64,000 bases of DNA from DASQBT01 sp963782495 (GCA_963782495.1 CAWAJU010000012.1:1-64000), one strand, 5' to 3'. Numbered from the stretch's first letter, positions 8,488 through 17,697 are shown. Made by a program: numbers and translations. Notes: generated by a model from the letters alone, not told the origin.

Positions 8488-10428
8488 CTACAGCCCGAAC
8501 AATTTCTTGGTATCGAGTATGCTGACCCGCCCCGCGTAGCGCCTGACGGTTTCCACCATGTGCTGGGTGCCGCCCGGGCCCTGGCCGCCTTCGCCGTTCC
8601 ACAGGCTGATGAAGCGCACCTTGACCGACCCGCAGGCCTGCGCGGTATAGAGCTGCCAGAGGTTGTTGCGCTCGTACGGGTCGCGCCCCTTGGGCAGCGG
8701 ACCCAACTCATCGGGCTGGATGTTGACCCGAGTCAGGGGCTGGTCCTTGATCGCATAGTAGCGGTCGACCCAGGCCTCGCCGGCAAACGCGACCGAGGCC
8801 TGCAGAAACGCCGGCTCGTCGAATTGCAGATGAAGCTGCAGCCGGCAGTTGCGCTGCAACGCGGCTTCCGCAAACAAGGTGTCGCCCCCGCAGGCGCCGC
8901 CGCAGATCGCCAGGTCGTCCGCTCCCATGCCGAGTTCGTCGAGCTTGGCGGCGATGGCCTGCGCGGCTATCGATTCCTTGTCGGCAGGAAATCTTGGGTG
9001 CTCACGCTGGGCGGCGTCGATCATGTGACCGGAGAACAGGAATACGCGGCGCGGCTGCCACGGCGTCTCCACGCGGGCGATTTCCTCTTCCAGTATCTGC
9101 AGTGCGATGGTCACTGCCTCCGGGCGGAAGCCCAGATCGCGCAGCAGGAGAATCTGCTGGCGGCTGGAATCGAGCGCGAACCAGTCCTTGTCGGCCACCG
9201 CAACCGCTTCACGCCAGGCGTTGTCCACCTGCTCGGTCTTGCCCAGCAGCAGTTGCAATTCCGCCCAAGTCGCACGATTCCAGTAGTCGTTCGGGGCGCG
9301 CTCCAGCGCCGCCAAGCATGCCCAGATCACACCGCCTTCCAGATTGGGCAGGCTGGCCGGATTCCGCAACGCGTGACCCAGGTGGAGTTGCAGGTGGCGC
9401 AGGGTACAGGCGTTGATGCCCGAATAGACGTGGGCAGGCGACTGGATGAACGCCTTCATATAGGGTTCGATGGCGGCCAGAAGCAGCGGCAGTTCGCGCG
9501 CCGCGCTTGCGCGCATGAACTCGGGCGTCGAGCCAGACACACGCCAGCGTGAAACCCACTCGTCCTTTTCAAGCCGACCCATCAAACACCAGCATTCAGG
9601 ATCGACGCGGTCGGCGATGATTGCTTCCACCCATTCGCGCGCCTCGTCATGGCGCCCCAGCCGGCCCAACAGAATGCCCTTTTGCTGCCGACTTTCGAGG
9701 TCGTTCGGGTCCAGTTGCAGCGCAGCTTCATACTGATCAAGCGCCAGCCGGTATTGCTGTAACTTGAGCAAGGCCTTGCCCGCCATGCGCCGCGCTTCCA
9801 GGCGCAAGGCCCAGGTCGGCGTTTCTTCGGCCAGCACCATGACGTCGCCCGCACGGTTGCCCTTGCGCGCCACTTCGATGCGCCGCCGCCAGGTTTCATA
9901 GGCGTCGCGGAACTCGTTGCGGCCGGACAGCAGCATGTCGCGCCAGTCCGGCTCCTGCAGGCCCTCGAGCAGACTGAACACCGGACTGATGCGGCGGCCC
10001 TGCCAGGATTCCATGGTGGCTTTGGCCATCTCTGCCAGCGCAGCGCGGTCCTGTTCAAGCTGCGCAGGATCAGGGCTGCCATCCTTGAGGTGGTAATGCA
10101 GCTTGCGGTCGGTATAGATATCGAAGGGCTGATAGTCGCGCTCGCGTTGTATCAGCAGCACGCCGCGGGCGCGCAGCGCGTGACGCACGCCCAATTCGTA
10201 CCAGACATTGGGATTGTCGATGCTGAGATCGACCACGACCAGATCAGCCAGGAGCAATTCCTGGAACATGTCGGTGCGGATGTCGCCGGCGCGCTGTTCC
10301 TGGTCGGCGCGGAACACTTCGAACCCGGCTGATTCCAGCGCGGGACGAATGTAGTCCGCGTAGACGCGGTTGAAGTCGATGCCTTGCTTGACTCCGAATG
10401 GCATCGCAACGAAGGTGTGCAGCCGCAT
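8488..10428 (-). CDS. Rossmann-type sensor / TRAFs-binding-like TPR protein
   Basis: In this 646-residue protein, the N-terminal domain (about 1-115: HTFVAMPFG, then DLVVVDLSIDNPNVWYELGVRHA) matches the nucleoside-deoxyribosyltransferase/TIR-like Rossmann fold placed ahead of TRAFs-binding domains in bacterial conflict proteins. The middle (about 150-450) is helical with TPR-like repeats (LDQYEAALQLDPNDLESRQQKG). The C-terminal part (about 465-570) is another Rossmannoid unit with FLFSGHMID and CGGACGGDTLFAEAAL, resembling SLOG-type ligand-binding domains. These features point to nucleotide or NAD-related sensing or hydrolysis. It is the first gene of the five-gene minus-strand cluster and starts divergently from the ATP-grasp gene, with 166 bases between. 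I infer that it is the sensor or regulator for the CHAT and caspase effectors. Sub-family and ligand are uncertain. Confidence 0.65.
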   Translation of the reverse strand: MRLHTFVAMPFGVKQGIDFNRVYADYIRPALESAGFEVFRADQEQRAGDIRTDMFQELLLADLVVVDLSIDNPNVWYELGVRHALRARGVLLIQRERDYQPFDIYTDRKLHYHLKDGSPDPAQLEQDRAALAEMAKATMESWQGRRISPVFSLLEGLQEPDWRDMLLSGRNEFRDAYETWRRRIEVARKGNRAGDVMVLAEETPTWALRLEARRMAGKALLKLQQYRLALDQYEAALQLDPNDLESRQQKGILLGRLGRHDEAREWVEAIIADRVDPECWCLMGRLEKDEWVSRWRVSGSTPEFMRASAARELPLLLAAIEPYMKAFIQSPAHVYSGINACTLRHLQLHLGHALRNPASLPNLEGGVIWACLAALERAPNDYWNRATWAELQLLLGKTEQVDNAWREAVAVADKDWFALDSSRQQILLLRDLGFRPEAVTIALQILEEEIARVETPWQPRRVFLFSGHMIDAAQREHPRFPADKESIAAQAIAAKLDELGMGADDLAICGGACGGDTLFAEAALQRNCRLQLHLQFDEPAFLQASVAFAGEAWVDRYYAIKDQPLTRVNIQPDELGPLPKGRDPYERNNLWQLYTAQACGSVKVRFISLWNGEGGQGPGGTQHMVETVRRYAGRVSILDTKKLFGL

Positions 10429-10594
10429 AGGCCCTCTTTATCCCCTTGCCGTTGGAGACCCAGATGTTACGCCCGAGGTGCTTCGGAAAACAGCACGGGC
10501 AAATAAACCTGCATCGCTCTCGCAGTTGGTGGACAATTCAGCTTCATCCTTTGGCCGAAATCTTCCGATCAAAGAACCGCGACAATGGTTTTGA

Positions 10595-12109
10595 ATGGCA
10601 ACTTTCCCAGCAGGCACACATCCTGCTTTTGCCAAGGACATGGAATTTTCCGCAGTGCAACTGCCGCTTGACGCCTATCAAGGCAACCTGGCCTATGACG
10701 AGTTGATCGGGGCTGACGGCCAGCCCCGACCCGCTGCGAGGCCCCTGTTCGAATACCTCGCTTCGCTCAATCCCGATGACCTGGAGGCCGGCCGCAAGGC
10801 GGTCGACGCGGCCATCATGATCATGGGCATTACCTTCACGGTATACAGCGACGGCGCCAATATCGACCGCGCCTGGCCGTTTGACATGATCCCGAGGATC
10901 ATGGCCAAGTCCGAATGGACGCGCATTGAGGCCGGACTCAAGCAGCGCCTGACTGCACTCAATTTGTTCATCAACGACTTGTACAACGAGCAGCGCATTG
11001 TGCACGACAAGGTGTTTCCCATCGAAGTCCTGGCCGGCTCGAAGAATTTTCGCACCCAATGCCAAGGCATCACGCCCAGTTTTGGGGTGTGGGCGCACAT
11101 CTGCGGCACCGACCTGGTGCGCGACAAGGATGGAACGGTGTACGTACTCGAAGACAATCTGCGCGTGCCGTCCGGGGTTTCCTACATGCTGGAGAACCGG
11201 CATGTCATGAAGCGGCTGTTTCCCGAGGTGTTCAGGACCTGTTCCATCCTGCCGGTGGACGACTATCCTGCGAGGCTTTACGACACCCTGGCGGCCCTCT
11301 CGCCGCGCCAGCATGCCCGACCGGTGGTGGCCGTGCTGACGCCCGGGATCTACAACTCGGCCTATTTCGAGCACAGCTATCTGGCGCAGCAGATGGGTGC
11401 GTACCTGGTGGAAGGCTCCGATTTGATGGTGGGCGAAGACGATCGGGTCTACCTGAAGACTGTTTCCGGCCTGACCCAGGTGGATGTGATCTACCGGCGC
11501 ATCGACGATGACTTCCTTGACCCCGAAGCGTTCCGGCCGGATTCGGCGCTGGGCGTGCGGGGATTGATGCGGGCCTGGCGCCATGGCAAGGTGGGAATTG
11601 CCAATGCCCCCGGCGCCGGGGTGGCGGATGACAAGGTGGTCTACACCTTCGTGCCCAAAATGATCAAATACTATCTGGATGAAGACCCGATCATCCCCAA
11701 TGTGCCCAGCTACCTGTGCATGTACGAGGATGAACGCGACTACGTGCTGGCCAATCTGGACAAGCTGGTAGTCAAGCCCGCCAACGAGTCGGGCGGCTAC
11801 GGGATGTTGATGGGGCCGAGCGCTTCCACAGCGGAGCGCGACAAGTTCGCTGCCCTGATCCGGGCAAATCCGCGCAACTACATGGCGCAACCCACGCTCA
11901 ACATTTCCACCGCCCCCACCCTGGTAGGCAACAAGCTTGCGCCCCGCCACCTCGACCTGCGCCCCTTCGTGTTGCAGTCCGACAAGCATTATGTAACGAC
12001 CGGCGGGCTGACACGGGTCGCGCTGGTGGAAGGTTCGCTGGTGGTCAATTCGTCCCAGGGCGGCGGCAGCAAGGACACCTGGATCGTCGATGTGGAGGGG
12101 GAGATATGA
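10595..12109 (+). CDS. Circularly permuted ATP-grasp protein (COG2308 type)
   Basis: This 504-residue cytosolic protein shows the hallmarks of the type-2 circularly permuted ATP-grasp family: YDELIGADGQPRP near the start, GITFTVYSDGANIDRAWPFDMIPRI, LEDNLRVPSGVSYMLENR, and KPANESGGYGMLMGP near the end. The family is predicted to ligate amino acids or peptides (amidoligase), working with alpha-E proteins, transglutaminases and Anbu. The first ATG is at 10595 without a clear ribosome site. An in-frame ATG at 10640 has AAGGA only one base upstream, so the true start is unsettled. The alpha-E gene follows after 112 bases and the HPPD-like gene after that. Regulation is not visible. Family call is confident; substrate is unknown. 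Confidence 0.9.
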   Translation: MATFPAGTHPAFAKDMEFSAVQLPLDAYQGNLAYDELIGADGQPRPAARPLFEYLASLNPDDLEAGRKAVDAAIMIMGITFTVYSDGANIDRAWPFDMIPRIMAKSEWTRIEAGLKQRLTALNLFINDLYNEQRIVHDKVFPIEVLAGSKNFRTQCQGITPSFGVWAHICGTDLVRDKDGTVYVLEDNLRVPSGVSYMLENRHVMKRLFPEVFRTCSILPVDDYPARLYDTLAALSPRQHARPVVAVLTPGIYNSAYFEHSYLAQQMGAYLVEGSDLMVGEDDRVYLKTVSGLTQVDVIYRRIDDDFLDPEAFRPDSALGVRGLMRAWRHGKVGIANAPGAGVADDKVVYTFVPKMIKYYLDEDPIIPNVPSYLCMYEDERDYVLANLDKLVVKPANESGGYGMLMGPSASTAERDKFAALIRANPRNYMAQPTLNISTAPTLVGNKLAPRHLDLRPFVLQSDKHYVTTGGLTRVALVEGSLVVNSSQGGGSKDTWIVDVEGEI

Positions 12110-12123
12110 GCAGTAAGGAGGGG

Positions 12124-12138
12124 CCCCACGCAGTGGGG
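12124..12138. repeat. Small hairpin between ATP-grasp and alpha-E genes
   Basis: CCCCAC and GTGGGG form a 6-bp stem with a GCA loop. It lies in the only sizeable gap of the cluster (12110-12221), just after an AAGGAGGGG stretch. It could moderate expression of the downstream pair; there is no T-run. Confidence 0.3.
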
Positions 12139-12221
12139 ATCTGCACGACCGCGAATGCCTCCTGGCCGCCGCCGGAAAGGCCTCGGAAAACTGCTTATAC
12201 CGAATGCGAGGCGGTCGCCTG

Positions 12222-13190
12222 ATGCTATCGCGCGTGGCTGAAAGCCTCTACTGGATGACCCGCTACCTTGAGCGTGCGGAGAACACCGCGCGGCTGATCA
12301 ACGGCACCGGCCAGGTGGTGCTGGATCTGCCCAGGGGAGCCTCGTTCAGATGGGACAACCTGGTCAGCGTGGTTGGGCTGGACAAGCAATTCCATGAATC
12401 CTATGCGAAGGCGGACGAGGATTCAGTCATGCGTTTTCTGATTCTGGACGCGCGCAATCCAAGTTCAATCCTGTGCTGCATCCAGAATGCGCGGGAAAAC
12501 ACGCGGACCTTCCGCGAGGTGCTGCCGGCGGAGAGCTGGGAACGCATCAACAGCCTGTATCTGTTCCTGCAGCGCAATGCCACGCGAGCCGCCCAGGGAC
12601 GACTGGCGCGCTATGAAGTTCTCAACGAGTTGATCGAACGGCGCCAGTCCATTGTTGGCTTGCTGATGGGTTCCATGAGCATGGACCTGGCCTACCAGTT
12701 CATCAGGCTGGGGCGCAATCTGGAGCGGGCCGACATGAGCACCCGCATCATCGACGTCAATTCGGCCGTGCTGTTGCCCCGGGAAGGCAGCACCGAGGCC
12801 GAAGTGGAGCGGCTCTGGATGGGCACGCTGAATGCGCTGTCGGCCTATCAGATGTACCGCAGCCATGTGTCCGTGCACGTGCGCGGACGCCAGGTGCTGG
12901 AGTTTGTGCTCAAGGATCCGCTTTTCCCCCGTACTGTCCATTGTTGCCTGAACGAACTGGAGAGCTGCCTCCTGGCCCTGCCCAACCACGCTCCACCGCT
13001 TCAAGCAGTATGCGATGCCCGCCAGCGCCTGCTCGAGACACATTTCGATACGATCAAGCTTGACGCCCTGCATGAGCGTCTGGACCAGGTTGAAGCGGAC
13101 CTGGGCGCCATCCACGAGGCAGTCGCGAAGCAGTATTTCCATCTTTACCAGGACAAGGCCGTGCAAACCCAATCCTCTGCTCAGGCATGA
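12222..13190 (+). CDS. Alpha-E domain protein (COG2307 type)
   Basis: This 322-residue, almost wholly helical protein begins MLSRVAESLYWMTRYLERAEN, the signature start of the alpha-E family. Later family landmarks are LGRNLERADMSTRIIDVN and SRAESLYW-like repeats of Glu/Arg-rich helices. The start at 12222 is chosen over an upstream in-frame ATG at 12204 because GAGG lies 10 bases before it and homologues begin MLSR. Alpha-E proteins have no known catalytic residues. They accompany circularly permuted ATP-grasp enzymes and are predicted to be partners or carriers in peptide-tag synthesis. The stop overlaps the next start as ATGA at 13187, implying translational coupling with the HPPD-like gene. 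Confidence 0.88.
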   Translation: MLSRVAESLYWMTRYLERAENTARLINGTGQVVLDLPRGASFRWDNLVSVVGLDKQFHESYAKADEDSVMRFLILDARNPSSILCCIQNARENTRTFREVLPAESWERINSLYLFLQRNATRAAQGRLARYEVLNELIERRQSIVGLLMGSMSMDLAYQFIRLGRNLERADMSTRIIDVNSAVLLPREGSTEAEVERLWMGTLNALSAYQMYRSHVSVHVRGRQVLEFVLKDPLFPRTVHCCLNELESCLLALPNHAPPLQAVCDARQRLLETHFDTIKLDALHERLDQVEADLGAIHEAVAKQYFHLYQDKAVQTQSSAQA

Positions 13191-14422
13191 CCCGCTCTCT
13201 CGGCTTTCCCCGCTACGGCGACAAGCAGAACTCTCCCTTCTTCGAAGATTTTCTCGGCGGACTGTTGGAGGAGCGTGATCGGATCGGACTAAGCGATGCG
13301 GTGCGCCAGATCGACACGCTGATGATCACCGTCGAGCCCGGCAACTCGCTGGCCTACGTGGGCGAGATCTGCCTGATGACGCCTTATCACTACCTGGTCA
13401 CGCTGGAGTCGGAATCCCACCTCACCCACATCCTGCGTATCGACATGAGCGCGCCCGACATCCTGGTGCGCGAAGTGAAGGACCCCAACACGCGCGGTAT
13501 ATTTCGCAGCCTCAACGAGGTCTATCCGATCGGGGCGAGCAAGCCCAATTCGCGCTACATGGGCGAGGTGCTACGGGTGGAAAACCTGCATAATGTGGTG
13601 GAGATGCAAAAGTCGCGCGACGTGCGCTTCTTCAATCAGGAACAGGTGCGCCGGCTGGAACTGCCTGGCAATATGGCGATCGTCAAGCCCAGCCCCTATA
13701 CGCACAACATCGTCGGCTACTGGGAGCGGCCTGAATCCGACATCCGCACCTATGCGCTGGGCCTGTCATCGATTCGCGACGACATCAACCTGGCCTATCA
13801 CGACGCCAAGGAAACCCAGGCCAGGCTCGGCATCGATACGCTGCTCCTGCCCATCGATCATCTTGCCACCCGGGTCTACAGCCAGAACCGGGAAGCGGCG
13901 ATCCTGGAATACCTGACGCTGACCAGTTACTACTACTGGGGCTCCTACGATATTGCCGACCAGAATTCCTCGACCAATGTGACCAAGAGTGTGCACCACG
14001 CCAACGAATTGGAGTCGCCGGCCAAGGTGTTTACCGCGGCCAACCATCCCTATTTCGTCAACCACCTGCTCAAGCTGCCCTCGCCCACCGAGCAGTTCGT
14101 GCGCAATTTCGGCCCCCGCCTGCATCACATCGCGGTGGCGGTACGCGATGGTGAATCTGCCGGCGCGGCAAACATCGACCATGTGGTGAACAGCCTGCGC
14201 AACTGCGGACAGGATTTCCTGCTCGACGTGATCGGGTCGAAGGAGGAAGGCCTCAAGCAAATTTTCTCCAGCGCCTCGGAATATTCTTCGCTGATCATCG
14301 AATACGTACAGCGCTTCGGCGACTTTCAGGGCTTCTTCACCAAGCAGAATGTCGCCAACCTGACTCACGCCGCCGGCGTGGAGGAAAGCCTGCAAATGCT
14401 TGAGGCCGAAGCCGGAAGCTAG
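13187..14422 (+). CDS. HPPD-like VOC metalloenzyme coupled to ATP-grasp/alpha-E genes
   Basis: This 411-residue protein has a C-terminal half that reads like the catalytic domain of 4-hydroxyphenylpyruvate-dioxygenase-type VOC enzymes. The putative iron triad is His225 (PIDHLATRV), His314 (LHHIAVAV) and Glu372 (IIEYVQRF), followed by GFFTKQN, the family's C-terminal helix region. The N-terminal half (1-200) is not recognised and is longer than the pseudo-catalytic domain needs. HPPD-like enzymes use Fe(II) and O2 on alpha-keto acids, but the tyrosine-pathway role is doubtful here. The gene overlaps the alpha-E stop by four bases and no other tyrosine-catabolism gene is near. I infer that it oxidises or otherwise modifies the product of the ATP-grasp ligase. 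The metal triad is seen; the reaction is a guess. Confidence 0.7.
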   Translation: MTRSLGFPRYGDKQNSPFFEDFLGGLLEERDRIGLSDAVRQIDTLMITVEPGNSLAYVGEICLMTPYHYLVTLESESHLTHILRIDMSAPDILVREVKDPNTRGIFRSLNEVYPIGASKPNSRYMGEVLRVENLHNVVEMQKSRDVRFFNQEQVRRLELPGNMAIVKPSPYTHNIVGYWERPESDIRTYALGLSSIRDDINLAYHDAKETQARLGIDTLLLPIDHLATRVYSQNREAAILEYLTLTSYYYWGSYDIADQNSSTNVTKSVHHANELESPAKVFTAANHPYFVNHLLKLPSPTEQFVRNFGPRLHHIAVAVRDGESAGAANIDHVVNSLRNCGQDFLLDVIGSKEEGLKQIFSSASEYSSLIIEYVQRFGDFQGFFTKQNVANLTHAAGVEESLQMLEAEAGS

Positions 14423-14751
14423 GTCCGACTGATGAAAGCGCGGGAACATTCATGCTCTGCGTCGGCTCCATAACCATCGTCCGCCGCGGCGCACCCACTC
14501 CGAGCGCCGAACAGGTCGTTAATCAATGCCGGTATCCACGCCGTTGCGCACCATGGCCGGCCTCGGTCATCCCATGCACGCCATCAACCAGGTAAAGTTA
14601 TTGACGGGCGGCGCCGCTGATGGAGATTACCCGTTACCATACGCGGGTTTCATGCTGGGGTAAGCTAGTGGGACATATTCTTCGCATGTAACAGCGGACA
14701 TCGACCACCGCCAGTTGGCCGGATCTCATTCAAGCCTTGGAATCAAGCTCT
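14423..14751. other. Intergenic region before the Pat-like gene
   Basis: No gene is seen in these 329 bases. A weak sigma-70-like pair (TTGACG at 14601 and GATTAC at 14625, spacing 18) could serve the downstream gene but is not convincing. No terminator with a T-run was found after the HPPD-like gene. Confidence 0.3.
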
Positions 14752-17430
14752 ATGACCCAGCACTATCTTCATCCCCTTCTCCACCCGCGTTCCGTGGCCG
14801 TGTTCGGCGCAAGCGACCGGGAGGATTCCGTGGCCGGGATCATCTTCCGCAACATGGTTTCTTCCGGCTTCCAGGGACGGGTCTTCCCCATCAATCCCAA
14901 ACGGCAGGAAGTGTTGGGGCATGCCTGCTTTGCGAACGCCGCCAACCTGCCCGAGACGCCCGAACTGGCAATCATCGCCACCCCCGCGCCGACCATACCC
15001 AACATTCTGGAAGACTGCGGCGCACGCGGCATCAGAAACGCCGTGGTACTGTCCGCCGGTTTTCGTGAAGTTGGCGAGCAAGGCGCCGCATTGGAAGAGA
15101 AACTGGTGCAGACCGCCAAGCGTCTGGGCATCCGCTTCATCGGACCCAACTGCCTGGGCATCCAGCGCCCGGCCATCGGACTGAACGCGACCTTCGCCCT
15201 GGGCACGGCCCTGCCCGGCGATCTGGCCCTGGTGTCGCAATCCGGCGCCATCTGCACAGCCATGCTGGACTGGGCGTCCTCCAACGGCATCGGATTCTCC
15301 AGTGTCATTTCCACCGGCGCGTCGGCGGATCTGGATTTCGGCGAGTTGCTCGACTACCTGGCCTATGACCCGGCCACCAAGGGCATACTCATGTACATCG
15401 AGGGCATCCGCGATGCACGTCGGTTCATGAGTGCGCTGCGGGCCGTATCGAGGCTTAAGCCGGTGGTCATGGTCAAGGTGGGACGCGATGAAGCGGGCTC
15501 CAAGGCAGTGGCCTCACACACCGGCGCGCTGGTGGGCTCAGACCTGGTTTTCGAGGCACTGGTTAGGCGTGCCGGTGTAGTGCGGGTCAACACCATTCTG
15601 CAGTTGTTCGCCTGCGCCCGTGCTTTGGCCGCGCACATCCACCCCACCGGCAATCGCCTGACCATACTCACCAATGGCGGCGGTCCCGGCGTCATGGCCA
15701 CGGATCGTGCCGTGGAAATGGGGGTGAAGCTGGCAGTACTGGCGCCCGAAACAATGGAGAGTCTCAATGCCTCCCTGCCTTCCACGTGGTCCCATGGCAA
15801 TCCCGTGGACATCATCGGCGACGCGGGCGCGGAGCGCTATCGCGCCGCCATGGCAGCCTGCCTGGCCGACCCGGGCGTGGACGGTGTGCTGGCCATGCTC
15901 ACGCCGCAGGCCATGACCAAGCCTACAGAGGCCGCCCAGGCGGTGGTAGAGGTGGCAAAAGGTTCAGACAAGCCGGTGCTGACCTGCTGGATGGGAGAAA
16001 ACCAGGTAGCAGAAGGCCGCAAGCTGTTCAAGGAAGCGGGCATTCCCTACTTCACCACCCCCGAACCGGCAGTGGAGGTGTTTTCCTATCTCTCCGCGTT
16101 TTACGAAAACCAGCGCCTGCTGTTGCAAACGCCGGGACCGCTCTCCCATGAGGAGGCGCCGGACGTGGAAGGTGCGCGCATGATCATCGAAGGCGCCTTG
16201 GCCCAGGGCCGGCATCTGCTCAACGAGGTGGAATCCAAGGCTCTGCTCTCCGCCTTCCACATTGCGGTGGCCCAGACCAGCATTGCTCACAGCGCCACCG
16301 AAGCCATGCTCATGGCGCAGCAGATGGGCTTCCCCGTGGCCATGAAAATCAACTCGCAACAGGTCAGCCACAAATCCGATGTTGGCGGTGTGCGGCTGGG
16401 GCTTTCCAATGGCCAGGCCGTGCGCGGCGCCTTCATGGGCATGATGGACGAAGTGCACAGACGCGTGCCCGAAGCGTTACTGGACGGCGTCGTGATCGAG
16501 CCCATGGTGACCCGACCCAATGCCAGGGAAGTGTTGGTGGGCGTGGTCAGCGACCCGGTGTTGGGGCCGGTCATTGCCTTCGGTGCCGGTGGCGTGGATG
16601 TGGAAGCTCTCCAGGATCGAGCCGTATCCCTGCCCCCCCTCAATCGCTTCCTGGCCAGCGACTTGATCAAGCGCACCCGGGTGGCCAGGCTGCTGGGTGA
16701 GTTTCGCAATCGCCCCTCTGCCAACCTCACAGCGGTCGAGCAGGTCTTGTTGCGCGTCTCCGAGATGGTGTGCGAACTTCCCTGGATCGCCGAACTCGAC
16801 ATCAACCCCCTGCTAGTGGACGAAAACGGCGCCCTGGCGGCTGACGCGCGCATCGTTATCGCCGCGCGCCAGCCCAAGTGGGACCGTTACAGCCACATGG
16901 CCATTCACCCCTACCCCGCCCACCTGGTGAGCCATTGGCAACTGTCCAACGGCATGGACGTGACCATCCGTCCAATTCGTCCGGAGGATGCGGAGATCAC
17001 CCAGGCCTTCGTGCGTGGGCTGTCGGAGGAGTCCAAGTACTTCCGCTACATGAACGCCGTGCACGAGCTATCCCCTGCCATGCTGGCCCGTTTGACGCAG
17101 ATTGACTACGACCGGGAGATGGCCTTGCTGATGGTGACCCGCGTTGATGGCCAGGAAGTGGAGATGGGCGTGGCGCGCTACGCGGTGGATGCATCATTTT
17201 CCCACGCCGAGTTCGCGCTTGTGGTGGACGACCGCTGGCAGCATCACGGTATCGGTTACAAGCTGATGAATGTGCTCATGGACGTGGCCAGGGGCAAGGG
17301 CGTAAAAGTGCTGGAAGGGGAGGTGTTGAAGATCAACCATAAGATGCTGCGCCTGGTCGAAGGCCTGGGTTTTCGAATCGAACCCCACCCTGACGACAAC
17401 AACATCAAGTACATTGTGCGTGAGTTGTAA
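14752..17430 (+). CDS. Pat-like acyl-CoA synthetase (NDP-forming)/GNAT acetyltransferase fusion
   Basis: This 892-residue protein has a CoA-binding Rossmann domain (about 1-130, HPRSVAVFGASD), two succinyl-CoA-ligase-like domains (about 140-450, with FIGPNCLGI and SHTGALVGSD), an ATP-grasp domain (about 470-690, MKINSQQVSHKSDVGGV) and a C-terminal GNAT domain (about 725-892, DDRWQHHGIGYKLM). This is the layout of bacterial protein lysine acetyltransferase Pat/YfiQ, which acetylates acetyl-CoA synthetase and other enzymes. The loop equivalent to the phospho-histidine of ADP-forming acyl-CoA synthetases retains His (His256 in ASHTGA). As I recall, Pat proteins have lost this residue, so ligase activity may persist here. 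The ATG at 14752 is preferred over an upstream TTG. It stands alone between two clusters. Confidence 0.85.
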   Translation: MTQHYLHPLLHPRSVAVFGASDREDSVAGIIFRNMVSSGFQGRVFPINPKRQEVLGHACFANAANLPETPELAIIATPAPTIPNILEDCGARGIRNAVVLSAGFREVGEQGAALEEKLVQTAKRLGIRFIGPNCLGIQRPAIGLNATFALGTALPGDLALVSQSGAICTAMLDWASSNGIGFSSVISTGASADLDFGELLDYLAYDPATKGILMYIEGIRDARRFMSALRAVSRLKPVVMVKVGRDEAGSKAVASHTGALVGSDLVFEALVRRAGVVRVNTILQLFACARALAAHIHPTGNRLTILTNGGGPGVMATDRAVEMGVKLAVLAPETMESLNASLPSTWSHGNPVDIIGDAGAERYRAAMAACLADPGVDGVLAMLTPQAMTKPTEAAQAVVEVAKGSDKPVLTCWMGENQVAEGRKLFKEAGIPYFTTPEPAVEVFSYLSAFYENQRLLLQTPGPLSHEEAPDVEGARMIIEGALAQGRHLLNEVESKALLSAFHIAVAQTSIAHSATEAMLMAQQMGFPVAMKINSQQVSHKSDVGGVRLGLSNGQAVRGAFMGMMDEVHRRVPEALLDGVVIEPMVTRPNAREVLVGVVSDPVLGPVIAFGAGGVDVEALQDRAVSLPPLNRFLASDLIKRTRVARLLGEFRNRPSANLTAVEQVLLRVSEMVCELPWIAELDINPLLVDENGALAADARIVIAARQPKWDRYSHMAIHPYPAHLVSHWQLSNGMDVTIRPIRPEDAEITQAFVRGLSEESKYFRYMNAVHELSPAMLARLTQIDYDREMALLMVTRVDGQEVEMGVARYAVDASFSHAEFALVVDDRWQHHGIGYKLMNVLMDVARGKGVKVLEGEVLKINHKMLRLVEGLGFRIEPHPDDNNIKYIVREL

Positions 17431-17680
17431 GTGATCGCGACGCATGATGCTGCTCTATGCGTTCGCCAACTGAAATCAAATTGTGGACTCATGACAAACG
17501 ACTGTAATATTGCGTCCCTAGTATACGTATGCACCCTGACATGACTTGGAGCACTCAAGTTCCACTCTGGTGCGGCCGCAAATGATTTGCATCATGACCC
17601 GGAAGGCACAGTTGAACTCCCCCGCCCGTATTTCCTGGCCTCTGCCACATGTTCCGGCTGCGTCTGCACCTAATCAGGTT

Positions 17681-17697
17681 TTGGCCCGGTTCATGCT
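17681..17697 (+). promoter_or_regulatory. Candidate sigma-54 (-24/-12) promoter of the membrane-complex operon
   Basis: TTGGCCCGGTTCATGCT matches the consensus TTGGCACG-N4-TTGCW at 11 of 13 defined positions, with GG and GC exactly ten bases apart. The predicted transcript start (about 17708) would leave a short leader carrying GGAG (17718-17721) before the GTG at 17730. Sigma-54 control is known for formate-hydrogenlyase-type operons related to this one. No activator binding site was identified. Confidence 0.5.

Noticed and set aside
10544..11989. Minus-strand frame opposite the ATP-grasp gene
   Set aside because: Shadow of the plus-strand gene; no family-like sequence.
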